Origin: a bacterium
GTDB taxonomy: Bacteria > Pseudomonadota > Alphaproteobacteria > Sphingomonadales > Sphingomonadaceae
DNA length: 64,000 bases
Assembly (NCBI GenBank): GCA_030824575.1
Contig: JAVBXL010000220.1
Span: forward strand, 1 to 64,000
Direction: 5' to 3'
The position numbers and the translations under genes are program-made. The notes under the pieces were generated by a model. It ran no database searches and was not told where the DNA came from. It worked only from the letters and a program-made list of their open reading frames with translations. Below, in pieces: positions 1 to 8,331 of the stretch (its first letter is position 1; each line of letters begins with the position of its first letter).

Positions 1-304
1 ACCCCCGCCCCACGCCAGTTTCCGCGTGACATCACCGCCTCGACTCTGTATGGGCGGCCGCAGCGAACCCTTCGGGGTTCACCGTCCGAGACAGTTGGTG
101 AGGGGAATATGCCCCTCTTAATCTCCAGCCGAGACGGGGAAAAGTTCTTTGCCGAACGGGTCATGTGGCCCGATTCGGGTCTGCCTGTTCCTTGATGGAT
201 GCGGGCCAGTCGATCTCTCCCCTCGGACTTAGTACCCCATGCCTTCGGCGTGGGTTTAGTCGTTCGCCCGTGCAAGCGGCGTGGACATGAAGTGGAGTAA
301 TGGC
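1..304 (+). promoter_or_regulatory. Non-coding leader of rplJ-rplL, probable L10 autoregulatory leader
   Basis: This stretch has no convincing gene. It holds several strong hairpins: positions 65-80 (GAACCC, loop TTCG, GGGTTC), 100-117 (GAGGGG and CCCCTC arms) and 236-254 (CCCATGC and GCGTGGG arms). A long structured 5' leader before rplJ is where bacteria bind the L10-L12 complex to shut down their own translation, so an L10 leader RNA is the natural reading. That role is inferred from position and structure; I could not match the full consensus. The preceding gene, usually rplA, must end before the window starts. Confidence 0.55.
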
Positions 305-820
305 ATGGATCGTAATCAGAAAGCTGAGGTCGTTTCCGCGCTCAACGCAGAGCTGGCAGAAGTTGGCGTGGTCGTCGTGACCCGCAACCTTGGCATGACC
401 GTCGCACAGTCGACTGTCCTGCGCCAGAAGATGCGCGACGCGGGAGCCACCTACAAGGTTACGAAGAACCGCCTCGCCCGTATCGCCCTTGATGGCACGG
501 CCTATGGCCCGCTCAGCGACCTGCTGACCGGTCCCGTTGGCCTCGCCACCTCGGCCGACCCGGTCGCAGCCGCCAAGGTTGCGGTCGAATTCGCGAAGAC
601 CAACGACAAGCTTGAGATCGTTGGCGGCGCGATGGGGCAAATGCTGCTCGATGCGGAGGGCGTCAAGTCCCTGGCATCGATGCCGTCTCTGGATGAACTG
701 CGTGCAAAGCTGATCGGCCTTATCGTCGCCCCGGCTACCAAGCTCGCAACCGTCACCCAGGCACCGGCAGCGCAGCTGGCGCGCGTCTTCAACGCCTATG
801 CGGAGAAGGAAGCGGCGTAA
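305..820 (+). CDS. rplJ: 50S ribosomal protein L10
   Basis: L10 forms the base of the ribosomal stalk: its N-terminal domain sits on 23S rRNA and its C-terminal helix carries the L7/L12 dimers. The 171-residue product has the expected length. It starts MDRNQKAEVV, has the typical segment KVTKNRLARIAL near residue 57, and ends in an alanine-rich helix. The ATG at 305 was preferred over in-frame codons from 281 because L10 proteins begin at this point and a GGAG motif lies just upstream. rplL follows after 72 bases. Identification is secure. Confidence 0.97.
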   Translation: MDRNQKAEVVSALNAELAEVGVVVVTRNLGMTVAQSTVLRQKMRDAGATYKVTKNRLARIALDGTAYGPLSDLLTGPVGLATSADPVAAAKVAVEFAKTNDKLEIVGGAMGQMLLDAEGVKSLASMPSLDELRAKLIGLIVAPATKLATVTQAPAAQLARVFNAYAEKEAA

Positions 821-859
821 GCCGTCCTTCACCCGGATCAACTTTGACCCTCATCTGAC

Positions 860-874
860 GGGGCGCATCGCCCC
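860..874 (+). promoter_or_regulatory. Hairpin in the rplJ-rplL spacer
   Basis: A perfect six-pair hairpin (GGGGCG, loop CAT, CGCCCC) lies just upstream of the rplL ribosome binding site (AAGGAAC). It may tune the high rplL to rplJ translation ratio that the stalk needs, or mark an RNA processing site. The role is inferred. Confidence 0.4.
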
Positions 875-892
875 AATCAAGGAACTAGAAAA

Positions 893-1264
893 ATGGCAGA
901 CATCAACGCTCTGGTCGAACAGCTTTCGGCCCTCACCGTTCTCGAAGCTTCCGAGCTGTCGAAGGCTCTGGAAGAAAAGTGGGGCGTTAGCGCCGCTGCT
1001 GCCGTCGCCGTCGCCGGCCCGGCCGCTGCCGCTGCCCCCGCTGCCGAAGAGCAGACCGAATTTGACGTGATCCTGACCGGCGACGGTGGCAAGAAGATCA
1101 ACGTCATCAAGGAAGTCCGCGCCATCACCGGCCTGGGTCTGACCGAAGCCAAGTCGCTGGTCGAATCCGCGCCCAAGGCCGTCAAGGAAGGCGTGAACAA
1201 GGAAGAAGCCGAGAAGGTCAAGAAGCAGCTTGAAGAAGCTGGCGCGACCGTCGAGCTGAAGTAA
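893..1264 (+). CDS. rplL: 50S ribosomal protein L7/L12
   Basis: This is the stalk protein that recruits translation factors, present as two or three dimers bound to L10. The 123-residue product shows the classic layout: an N-terminal dimerisation helix (residues 1-33), a flexible Ala/Pro/Val-rich hinge (about 37-56), and a C-terminal globular domain with the KINVIKEVR and TGLGLTEAK segments. The ATG at 893 follows an AAGGA motif at suitable distance. Unusually for this locus, rpoB does not follow; a strong terminator comes next and the next gene is on the other strand. Confidence 0.98.
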   Translation: MADINALVEQLSALTVLEASELSKALEEKWGVSAAAAVAVAGPAAAAAPAAEEQTEFDVILTGDGGKKINVIKEVRAITGLGLTEAKSLVESAPKAVKEGVNKEEAEKVKKQLEEAGATVELK

Positions 1265-1268
1265 TCGG

Positions 1269-1296
1269 AGCGCCCCGCGGTTCTATGCCGCGGGGC
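1269..1296 (+). terminator. GC-rich hairpin after rplL
   Basis: Arms GCCCCGCGG and CCGCGGGGC surround a short loop immediately after the rplL stop. No T-run follows directly. It probably acts together with the second hairpin at 1321-1353. Confidence 0.5.
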
Positions 1297-1320
1297 AACC
1301 GATCCGGCTCCGGCCGGACG

Positions 1321-1353
1321 AAAAAGGGCGGTGCCTCACGGCGCCGCCCTTTT
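1321..1353. terminator. Bidirectional intrinsic terminator between rplL and the porin gene
   Basis: A long stem (AAAAGGGCGGTGCC paired with GGCGCCGCCCTTTT, with one G-T pair and a four-base loop) has A-tracts on the left and T-tracts on the right. It can therefore stop transcription from both sides, which fits the convergent rplL and porin genes. Confidence 0.85.
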
Positions 1354-1379
1354 CATGTGGGGGGTGTGGCTTCCCGCGA

Positions 1380-2816
1380 TCAGTAATTCCACTGCACCTG
1401 GGTACGGATCAGGTCGCCTTCGGCCCGGCCGGTGCGCCGTTCGTCGGCTTCGGCGCGCTTCATCCGGGCATAGGCGATAGTGACTTCCAGCGCCTTCCAC
1501 GGCTGCCATTCCACGCCCAGTTCGAACTCGTCGGTTTCCAGCCGCGGCGCATTGGTGCTGGCCTTCCACCCGCCGCGATAATGTTGCCAACGGCCATAGG
1601 GCATCAGCGCACCGACCGACTCCGTGGGCAGCCGATACATCATCTGGACATAGCCGCCGCGCAGCTTCTTCGTCTCAATCGACAGGCTGTCGCGGTCATA
1701 TTCCGGTCCCTTGCCCCAATTCCATTCGGCCTGGATGCCGAAAGGCTGCGGATAGAGCATGGCATGGAGGCCGACGCGATTATCGTCATAGGCGATCGTG
1801 CTGACCGCCCCGCTGCGCAATTCGGGCTGCACTTTGTTCAGCATCGCCGACCCGCCGATTTCGAACACCTGCCCTTCAAACGCATCGCCCAGCCCGTCCA
1901 GCGCGAATGGCCATGTCGCAAAGGCGACCTTCATCAGCCCGCGATTCTGCTCGGTCCGATTGGTGCCCTGCCCGTTAAAGACGCCGACACCAAAGGCGCC
2001 ATAATTGCCGAACAACTTCTGCCCGTCATGCCCCAACCGGTCCCAGATCTTCTGCACCGACGGCGGCGTGTAATAGCCCACCACGCCCAGATCGCGCTCG
2101 CTGGGCGCCGCGCTGTTGATCGCGTCGCTGCGGTCCAGCGTCAGCCGGTTGGACGATGATTGCATATTCTCCCAGCCAAAGGGCACTTTGGACTGGCCAA
2201 AGCGCAGGCGCAGGCTCTTCTCTTTGTCGAGGAAGACGTCGGCATAGGCATCGCGCAACTGGGCGAAACCCTCACGCCGCTCCGTGCCCGCCTGATTGTT
2301 GACGGCGGTCGCGAAGTCGGACTGGAGATAGAGCGAGACGCGATCGGAGACATCGCCTTGGAGCACCAGCCGCGCCCGGCGCAGCGAAAAGCCGCCGCGA
2401 TCCGAAATCGAACTGTCGTGGACCGAACGTAGGCGCGACACGCCCGCCGCTGCCGTATCGTCACCGGACAGGAAGCCGTTATAGCGCATCTGGGTATAGC
2501 CGCGCAGCGACAGCTTCTCATACCAGGCCTTGGCCTTTGGCACGGCGGCCGATGCCGGGATGCCCGACGGCGGCGCGCTCGACGCGGCGAGCGCGACCGG
2601 CGCGGAAGCCGATACCGGGGCGGACGCCGGCGCAACGGCGACCGGCTGTGCGCCCTGGCCTGCGGCCAGCGCTGCGGTCAGCGCCTCCACCTGGGCCTTG
2701 AGCGCGTCGATCTGGCGCTGCAAATCGGCGCTGCTCTGCGCCTGCGCGCCCTCCGGCACCGATGTCATCAGCAGCGCCAGCGCGGTGCCGCAAGCCAGTC
2801 GCAGTCGGAGCGTCAT
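1380..2816 (-). CDS. Phosphate-selective porin O/P-like outer membrane protein
   Basis: The 478-residue product has a Sec signal peptide ending near AQAQS. A predicted coiled coil (DLQRQIDALKAQVEALTAAL, residues about 30-49) follows, then a Pro/Ala-rich linker to about 95, then a beta-barrel with alternating aromatic strands that ends in an aromatic residue (QWNY). This order of coiled coil then barrel is typical of the OprO/OprP family, whose members form anion channels, classically for phosphate or polyphosphate. No phosphate genes lie nearby, so the substrate is unproven. It is transcribed divergently from the solute-binding lipoprotein gene across about 140 bases. Confidence 0.8.
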   Translation of the reverse strand: MTLRLRLACGTALALLMTSVPEGAQAQSSADLQRQIDALKAQVEALTAALAAGQGAQPVAVAPASAPVSASAPVALAASSAPPSGIPASAAVPKAKAWYEKLSLRGYTQMRYNGFLSGDDTAAAGVSRLRSVHDSSISDRGGFSLRRARLVLQGDVSDRVSLYLQSDFATAVNNQAGTERREGFAQLRDAYADVFLDKEKSLRLRFGQSKVPFGWENMQSSSNRLTLDRSDAINSAAPSERDLGVVGYYTPPSVQKIWDRLGHDGQKLFGNYGAFGVGVFNGQGTNRTEQNRGLMKVAFATWPFALDGLGDAFEGQVFEIGGSAMLNKVQPELRSGAVSTIAYDDNRVGLHAMLYPQPFGIQAEWNWGKGPEYDRDSLSIETKKLRGGYVQMMYRLPTESVGALMPYGRWQHYRGGWKASTNAPRLETDEFELGVEWQPWKALEVTIAYARMKRAEADERRTGRAEGDLIRTQVQWNY

Positions 2817-2959
2817 ACCTATACCTTCCCTGTTCCGCGACGCCCGTATGAAACTTCCGTTACATCTTGGCGTCTATTGCATGTCTTTTTTGTGACAATC
2901 GCTTTTGACCCGATCCCCGGTTGGCGGCGCGGGCCGGCCGGGCTAAGCCTTTGCGCACC

Positions 2960-4456
2960 ATGTTCGCCGTTCCACCCTTCCCACGCGCCTGCCGACGCGC
3001 CGCCCTGATCGCGGTGGCCGGACTGGCGCTGCTTGCGGGCGGCTGTTCCGACGAAGGCCGCGATCCTGTCGTCGTCAGCGTAATGGGTGATCGCGACGAT
3101 TTTGCGAAACCGCTCGCCCACCTGCCCGATCCTGGCGCAAAGCTCATTCTGGAGGCCACGGCGCAAGGGCTGGTCGCCTTTGATGCGGGTGGCGAGATAT
3201 TGCCGGCACTGGCCCAACGCTGGATCGTCGAGGATGGCGGACGCAGCTATATTTTTCGCCTGCGTCGCGCCTTTTGGGCCAACGGAACGCGGGTCACCGC
3301 GCCCGATGTCGCCCGGATGCTGATGGCGCGGATCGAATCGCTGCGACGGCTCGATCCCGACGGCCCGCTGGACGCGGTGCAGGCGGTGGTGCCCATGACG
3401 GGCGAGGTGATCGAAATTCGCATGGCCGCGCCACGCCCCTATGTGCTGCAAATGCTGGCCCAGCCGCAAATGGCGGTGCTGTCGCGCGATGGCGGCACCG
3501 GTCCCTACCGCCGCCGAACGCAGGGCAATGCCCAGTTCCTGACCCCGATCGACCGCACCAGCGGCGACGACGTGGCGGTGGACGAGCCAGTTCCGCCCTG
3601 GCAGACGCGCGTCCTGCGCGCCGAACGGGCGGCGCTGGCGATCATCCGGTTTCGCGAAGGCGATGCCGCGCTGGTGCTGGGCGGCCGCTTCACCGATCTG
3701 CCGCTGCTGGTGCCGGCGGGCATCGACCGCGACAATGTGCGGGTCGATCCGGTGCGCGGCCTGCTCGGCCTCGCCGTCACCGGCCGGGGCAAGCTGCTGG
3801 ACGATCCGGCGATCCGCGCGGCGATCAACATGACGATCGACCGCAGCCAGTTGCCAGCGCTGTTCCCGCTGGGCGGCTGGGCGACCAGCGAGCGCATCCT
3901 CCCCGACGCGATGGATCTGGGTCGCCGCCCCACCGATCCGTCCTGGTCGGCCCTGTCACTGGCACAACGCCGCGCGCAGGGCGCGGCGAATGTCTCCATC
4001 TGGCGCGCCGCCAATGGCGCACCCTCGCCGCTGCGGATCGCCCTGCCCACCGGTCCGGGCGCCACGCTGCTGTTCGGGCTGCTGCGGCGCGACCTGGCCG
4101 CGATCGGCCTGTCTGCGCAGCGTGTGACGATCAATGCGGACGCGGACTTGCGCCTGATCGACGAAGTCGCCGCCTATGACAGCGCCCTCTGGTATCTCGG
4201 CCGCATCGGCTGCGCCCGCAAAATCCATTGCAGCGACGCGGCAGACGCCCAGCTTCAGGCCGCCAGCCTTGCCAGTTCGCCCGAAGAGCGCACCGCCCGC
4301 ATCGCCGAGGCCGAAGCCCAGATGGTCGCGCATGACGGCTATATCGCGCTTGGTGCGCCGGTGCGCTGGTCGCTGGTGGCCAAGCGGCTGACCGGGTTCC
4401 AGCCCTCCGCCCGCGCGCGTCACCCATTGAACCATCTCTTCCGCACCACCAATTAA
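2960..4456 (+). CDS. Family 5 extracellular solute-binding lipoprotein, orphan
   Basis: The 498-residue product looks like the substrate-binding component of a peptide/nickel-type ABC importer. It has a basic N-terminus, a hydrophobic core and a lipobox LAGGC near residue 28, so it should be a lipoprotein. The body contains segments typical of SBP family 5, such as ILPALAQRWIVEDGG and a long two-lobed fold. The ATG at 2960 gives a normal signal peptide; the in-frame start at 2921 would add an unlikely extension. No permease or ATPase gene lies beside it, so it either works with a distant transporter or has another binding role. Confidence 0.75.
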   Translation: MFAVPPFPRACRRAALIAVAGLALLAGGCSDEGRDPVVVSVMGDRDDFAKPLAHLPDPGAKLILEATAQGLVAFDAGGEILPALAQRWIVEDGGRSYIFRLRRAFWANGTRVTAPDVARMLMARIESLRRLDPDGPLDAVQAVVPMTGEVIEIRMAAPRPYVLQMLAQPQMAVLSRDGGTGPYRRRTQGNAQFLTPIDRTSGDDVAVDEPVPPWQTRVLRAERAALAIIRFREGDAALVLGGRFTDLPLLVPAGIDRDNVRVDPVRGLLGLAVTGRGKLLDDPAIRAAINMTIDRSQLPALFPLGGWATSERILPDAMDLGRRPTDPSWSALSLAQRRAQGAANVSIWRAANGAPSPLRIALPTGPGATLLFGLLRRDLAAIGLSAQRVTINADADLRLIDEVAAYDSALWYLGRIGCARKIHCSDAADAQLQAASLASSPEERTARIAEAEAQMVAHDGYIALGAPVRWSLVAKRLTGFQPSARARHPLNHLFRTTN

Positions 4457-4545
4457 GAGTTTGATCGTGCGCGCAATGAACCCCTGAGCGTCAGGCGCGT
4501 ATGTATACCAGGCGCCCATGCAATAGCGGGCAAGGAGACAGGCAG

Positions 4546-4968
4546 ATGGCGATTTCGCAGAACCAGTTCGACCGCATCGCGCGGGAATTGCCGGGCTTCG
4601 GCCGCGACCCCGCCTCCATCCGCCGCCGGATCGAAGCGATGGAGGCAATGCTGGAAGGGCTGTTTGTCATTCCCGGCACCAATCGCCGCGTCGGCCTGGA
4701 CAGCCTAGTCGGTCTGATCCCCGTTGTCGGCGACCTCGCCACCGCCGCCATGGGGGCGTGGATCGTGTGGGAAGCCCGGAACCTTGGCATGTCGAAATGG
4801 CAGATCACCCGCATGGCTGGCAATGTCGGCTTCGACACGCTGGTCGGCGCCATTCCCTTCGCGGGCGACATCTTCGATTTTCTTTACAAGTCGAACACGA
4901 AGAACCTGCGCATCATCCGCAAGCATCTGGACAAGCACCATCCCTCGACCGTCGTTATCGACGCTTGA
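4546..4968 (+). CDS. DUF4112 domain protein
   Basis: The 140-residue product contains the features I associate with DUF4112: a charged N-terminal helix, then the repeated pattern GLDSLVGLIPVVGD and GFDTLVGAIPFAGDIFD, each a hydrophobic hairpin with a Gly-Asp end, and a basic C-terminus. It is probably a small membrane-associated protein of unknown function. The ATG at 4546 follows AAGGAGA at good spacing, so I reject the upstream in-frame start at 4501. It sits alone, 89 bases after the solute-binding protein and convergent with the RNase T2 gene. Confidence 0.85.
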   Translation: MAISQNQFDRIARELPGFGRDPASIRRRIEAMEAMLEGLFVIPGTNRRVGLDSLVGLIPVVGDLATAAMGAWIVWEARNLGMSKWQITRMAGNVGFDTLVGAIPFAGDIFDFLYKSNTKNLRIIRKHLDKHHPSTVVIDA

Positions 4969-5020
4969 CGGCGATAACCATGGAAACACCGCGACGCCTG
5001 ACGGCGACCAAGCCGATCGT

Positions 5021-5728
5021 TCAGGCGGGCGGTTCTATCCGCACACGCGCCCGGTCCCTGACCCCGCCCTGCTGCGGCGGGCAGGCCATGTAGCGATAGC
5101 GCCGGTCCATGCAGATCCACACCTCGCTCAGCGCGCCGTCGCGGGTCAGGTTGAGGCGTATGCCGTCGGCGACCATCCCCTTATTGTTCTCAGCGAAAGC
5201 CTGCGCGACGTCCTGCGCCGACAGGCTGGGCCGCTGCGCCAGTTGCGTCATGTCCGGGTAGCGCAATGCGCCGTACAGCTTGCGCGACAGGGCAAAGAAT
5301 TTGGTCGGGGTCGTGGGCATACAAGTGCCATGCTTAACCCATTCATGCTGGATTAGCTGGACCGATGGCGTGGCGCACAGATGATCGCGGATCACCTTAC
5401 GCGGCAGGGGGGCGGCGGGCTTGCAATATTGCGGCCACTCCTTGCCATAGCCGTCGGGCCACAGGCCATGCAGGGTGAAGCCGAAAACATTGCCGGACTG
5501 GCACTGGAACGCGTCGCGTGCCCCCCCGCGCGAGGTCTTGCAATATTGCGGCGTCCAACTGACCGCCAACGTATAATAGCCGATCGGCAGGACGCGCTTG
5601 GGATCGTCTGCCGTCGGCCCCTCGACCCGCGGCCGCGCGATCACCTCCGGCAGGCGGCACTGGTTTGCCTGCGCCAGCGCGACGCCTGGCGTCAGCAGCG
5701 CGATCAAGGGCAGGAGCAACTTACGCAT
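5021..5728 (-). CDS. Ribonuclease T2 family protein, exported
   Basis: RNase T2 enzymes cut RNA through a 2',3'-cyclic phosphate and in bacteria usually act in the periplasm. The 235-residue product has a signal peptide ending at ALAQA and both catalytic signatures: FTLHGLWPDG (CAS I) and HEWVKHGTC (CAS II), including both catalytic histidines and the adjacent Glu and Lys. Several cysteines fit the family's disulfides. The ATG at 5728 was chosen; it overlaps the end of nadC by 8 bases, so the gene is probably co-transcribed with nadA and nadC. A role in scavenging RNA or nucleotides is an inference. Confidence 0.9.
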   Translation of the reverse strand: MRKLLLPLIALLTPGVALAQANQCRLPEVIARPRVEGPTADDPKRVLPIGYYTLAVSWTPQYCKTSRGGARDAFQCQSGNVFGFTLHGLWPDGYGKEWPQYCKPAAPLPRKVIRDHLCATPSVQLIQHEWVKHGTCMPTTPTKFFALSRKLYGALRYPDMTQLAQRPSLSAQDVAQAFAENNKGMVADGIRLNLTRDGALSEVWICMDRRYRYMACPPQQGGVRDRARVRIEPPA

Positions 5729-6569
5729 AGGCAAAATCCAGTCCGATGTCCGCGGCCGGGGCCGACTGGGTCAGCCGCCCGACACTGATATAGGTCACGC
5801 CGGTTTGCGCCTTGGCCCGGATCGTTTCCAGCGTCACGCCGCCCGACGCCTCGGTCTGCACACGGCCGTCCACTAAAGCCACCGCCCCGCGCAACGTCGC
5901 CGCGTCCATATTGTCCAGCAGCAAATGGGTCGCGCCCGCCGCCAAGGCCGGTTCGATCTGATCGACCCGATCGACCTCGACAATGATGCTGGCGACTCCG
6001 GCGGCGACGGCGCGGCGCACCGCTTCCTCGACCGATCCGGCGACCGCGACATGATTGTCCTTGATCATCGCGGCGTCCCACAGCCCCATGCGATGATTGG
6101 TCGCGCCGCCCATGCGGGTCGCATATTTCTCCAGCACGCGCAGCCCCGGTATCGTCTTGCGCGTGTCGAGCAGGGTTGCGCCCGTCCCCGCGATCGCATC
6201 GACATAGGCGCGCGTCATCGTCGCGATCCCGGTCAGATGCTGCACCGTATTGAGCGCGGACCGCTCCGCCGTCAGCATCGCCCGTGCCCGCCCGCGGATG
6301 CGCAGGATGTCGGTCCCCGCCGCCACCCGATCGCCATCCTGATGCAGCAGGTCGATCGCCACGTCGGGATCGAGCGCACGGAAGAAAGCGACCGCGATCG
6401 GCAACCCCGCCAGCGTCACATCATCGCGGCTGTCCATCACCCCGTCGAAGATCGCATCGGCCGGAATCACCGCCTCGCTGGTGACGTCACGCGCGTCAGG
6501 ACCAAGGTCTTCGGCCAGGGTGGAAGCGACGAAGGCGGCAAGGTCGAAGCCGGGCAGGGAGAAGGTCAT
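5721..6569 (-). CDS. nadC: Nicotinate-nucleotide pyrophosphorylase (carboxylating)
   Basis: NadC converts quinolinate and PRPP into nicotinate mononucleotide, CO2 and pyrophosphate in de novo NAD synthesis. The 282-residue product is standard length. It contains LNTVQHLTGIATMT, DTRKTIPGLR, the IKDNH motif and the C-terminal EASGGVTLETI segment, all typical of the family. Its ATG overlaps the nadA stop in an ATGA arrangement, which indicates translational coupling. The nadA-nadC pair gives the last two steps of the pathway; no nadB lies next to them in this window. Confidence 0.95.
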   Translation of the reverse strand: MTFSLPGFDLAAFVASTLAEDLGPDARDVTSEAVIPADAIFDGVMDSRDDVTLAGLPIAVAFFRALDPDVAIDLLHQDGDRVAAGTDILRIRGRARAMLTAERSALNTVQHLTGIATMTRAYVDAIAGTGATLLDTRKTIPGLRVLEKYATRMGGATNHRMGLWDAAMIKDNHVAVAGSVEEAVRRAVAAGVASIIVEVDRVDQIEPALAAGATHLLLDNMDAATLRGAVALVDGRVQTEASGGVTLETIRAKAQTGVTYISVGRLTQSAPAADIGLDFAYA

Positions 6570-7555
6570 GGTCGCGCGCCTACATCCCCCTGCCCCACCG
6601 TAGCGCTGGCCATTTCCAGCATCCGGTCCAGGCTCTTCTTCGCCTGCAACCGCAGCGTCTCGTCCATCTCTATGCGCGGCTGCAAGTCACGGAGCGACAG
6701 ATACAGCTTCTCCAGCGTGTTGAGCGCCATATAGGGGCAGATGTTGCAGTTGCAGTTGCCGTCCGCGCCGGGCGCGCCGATGAAATTCTTGTGCGGCACC
6801 GCCTTTTCCATCTGATGGATGATATGCGGTTCGGTCGCCACGATCAGCGTGTCGCCCGGCATCGTCTTGGCGAAATCCAATATGCCGCTGGTCGATCCGA
6901 CATAATCGGCATGGTCGACGATATAGGGGGGACATTCGGGGTGCGCGGCGATCGGCGCGTCGGGGTGCTGGACCTTGAGCTTGAGCAATTCGGTTTCGCT
7001 GAACGCCTCATGCACGATGCACACGCCCGGCCATAACAGCATGTCGCGGCCCAGCTTGCGCTTGAGGTAACCGCCCAGATGCTTGTCGGGACCGAAGATG
7101 ATCTTCTGCTCCTTGGGGATCTGCGCCAGGATCTTCTCGGCGGACGAGGACGTCACGATGATGTCGGACAGCGCCTTCACCTCGGCCGAACAGTTGATGT
7201 AGCTGAGCGCGATATGATCGGGATGCGCTTCACGGAACGCCTTGAACTGGGCGGGTGGGCAACTGTCCTCCAGCGAACAGCCGGCATCCATGTCCGGCAG
7301 GACCACGATCTTCTGGGGCGACAATATCTTGGCCGTTTCGGCCATGAAGCGCACGCCGCAAAAGGCGATCACGTCCGCGTCCGTCTCCGCCGCCTTGCGC
7401 GACAGTTCCAGAGAGTCGCCGACGAAATCCGACAAATCCTGAATTTCGGGCGACTGGTAATAGTGGCCCAGGATGACGGCATTGCGTTCCTTGCGCAGCC
7501 GGTCGATTTCGGCGCGCAGGTCCGTGCCCTGCGGAATTCCGGTGATCGCGTTCAT
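6566..7555 (-). CDS. nadA: Quinolinate synthase
   Basis: NadA condenses iminoaspartate with dihydroxyacetone phosphate to make quinolinate, using a [4Fe-4S] cluster. The 329-residue product contains GHYYQSPEIQDLSDFVGDS near the start, CGVRFMAETAKIL, the HPECPP motif and a Cys-rich end (NCNCNICPYMALNTLEKLY), which together supply the cluster cysteines. The ATG at 7555 has a clear AAGGAG ribosome binding site; longer readings upstream run into unrelated sequence. It forms an operon with nadC and probably the RNase T2 gene. Confidence 0.96.
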   Translation of the reverse strand: MNAITGIPQGTDLRAEIDRLRKERNAVILGHYYQSPEIQDLSDFVGDSLELSRKAAETDADVIAFCGVRFMAETAKILSPQKIVVLPDMDAGCSLEDSCPPAQFKAFREAHPDHIALSYINCSAEVKALSDIIVTSSSAEKILAQIPKEQKIIFGPDKHLGGYLKRKLGRDMLLWPGVCIVHEAFSETELLKLKVQHPDAPIAAHPECPPYIVDHADYVGSTSGILDFAKTMPGDTLIVATEPHIIHQMEKAVPHKNFIGAPGADGNCNCNICPYMALNTLEKLYLSLRDLQPRIEMDETLRLQAKKSLDRMLEMASATVGQGDVGARP

Positions 7556-7599
7556 ACCCTGTAACTCCTTGGTCCCATGGCTGGCCCTTTGCCCGCGCC

Positions 7600-8331
7600 C
7601 TAGCGCTGTGACTGCCGGTTGGCCAGTACATCCTTGATCGGTGTGGTCACGTCCCATTGCTCGCCGCGGCGCGCGGGCCGTTCGGGCGGGAATGTCACGA
7701 TCACCCGCGCGTCGCCAAAGCCCACCGCCCCCAGCGGCGCGCCCATCAGCCGCGACAATGCGGTGCGCCCATAGCCGCGCGCCTGCGCCATCCGTTCGGG
7801 CGACCGGGCAGAGGCTTGCGCCCGCGCCTGCGCATGGGCGGACGCCCGGCGACTCAGTTCCTCGCCCGCCTGCCGTGTGACGAACACGCCATTTGTCCGC
7901 ACCAGCGTGCGCCGGCTTTCGTCGACATTGGGCTTGCCCGGCGCGACATCGGGCGCGTTGACGATCAGCGTGCGGGTCTTGGGATTCCACTCCAGATCGC
8001 TAGCCGACAGGCCTGACAGGTCGATGAAATAATCCACCGAATAGGGCATCTTGACCACCTGATCGGATTTGAGCCAGCCAAAGCCGCGCACATCCTGCGC
8101 CGTGCTCTGGATCGTGCCGTTCAGCCGCGACACGCGCAGATCGCTGGCCCCCGCAATCTTCTCCGCAATGATCTTCGTCACCGCCGACCCGTCATCCTCG
8201 ACCGCGACCACATAGTCGCGATTATAGCGCTGCCAGCCGACCAGCATCGCCGCGCCCACGAACAGGATCAGCAACGCGGCGGCAATCGGCCCGGCATAGC
8301 GAGACAATGGGCGCCTCAGCGCGTCTGCCAT
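7600..8331 (-). CDS. DUF4230 domain protein, membrane anchored
   Basis: The 243-residue product starts with one transmembrane helix (residues about 14-34, rich in Ala/Leu/Ile/Val) followed by an extracytoplasmic domain. The domain resembles the DUF4230 family, with DLRVSRLNGTIQS, VVKMPYSVDYFIDLSGL and a C-terminal LGAVGFGDARVIVTFP stretch. The function of this family is unknown. The ATG at 8331 overlaps the end of the metallo-hydrolase gene by 16 bases, which ties the two genes into one transcript and excludes the longer upstream reading. Confidence 0.8.
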   Translation of the reverse strand: MADALRRPLSRYAGPIAAALLILFVGAAMLVGWQRYNRDYVVAVEDDGSAVTKIIAEKIAGASDLRVSRLNGTIQSTAQDVRGFGWLKSDQVVKMPYSVDYFIDLSGLSASDLEWNPKTRTLIVNAPDVAPGKPNVDESRRTLVRTNGVFVTRQAGEELSRRASAHAQARAQASARSPERMAQARGYGRTALSRLMGAPLGAVGFGDARVIVTFPPERPARRGEQWDVTTPIKDVLANRQSQR

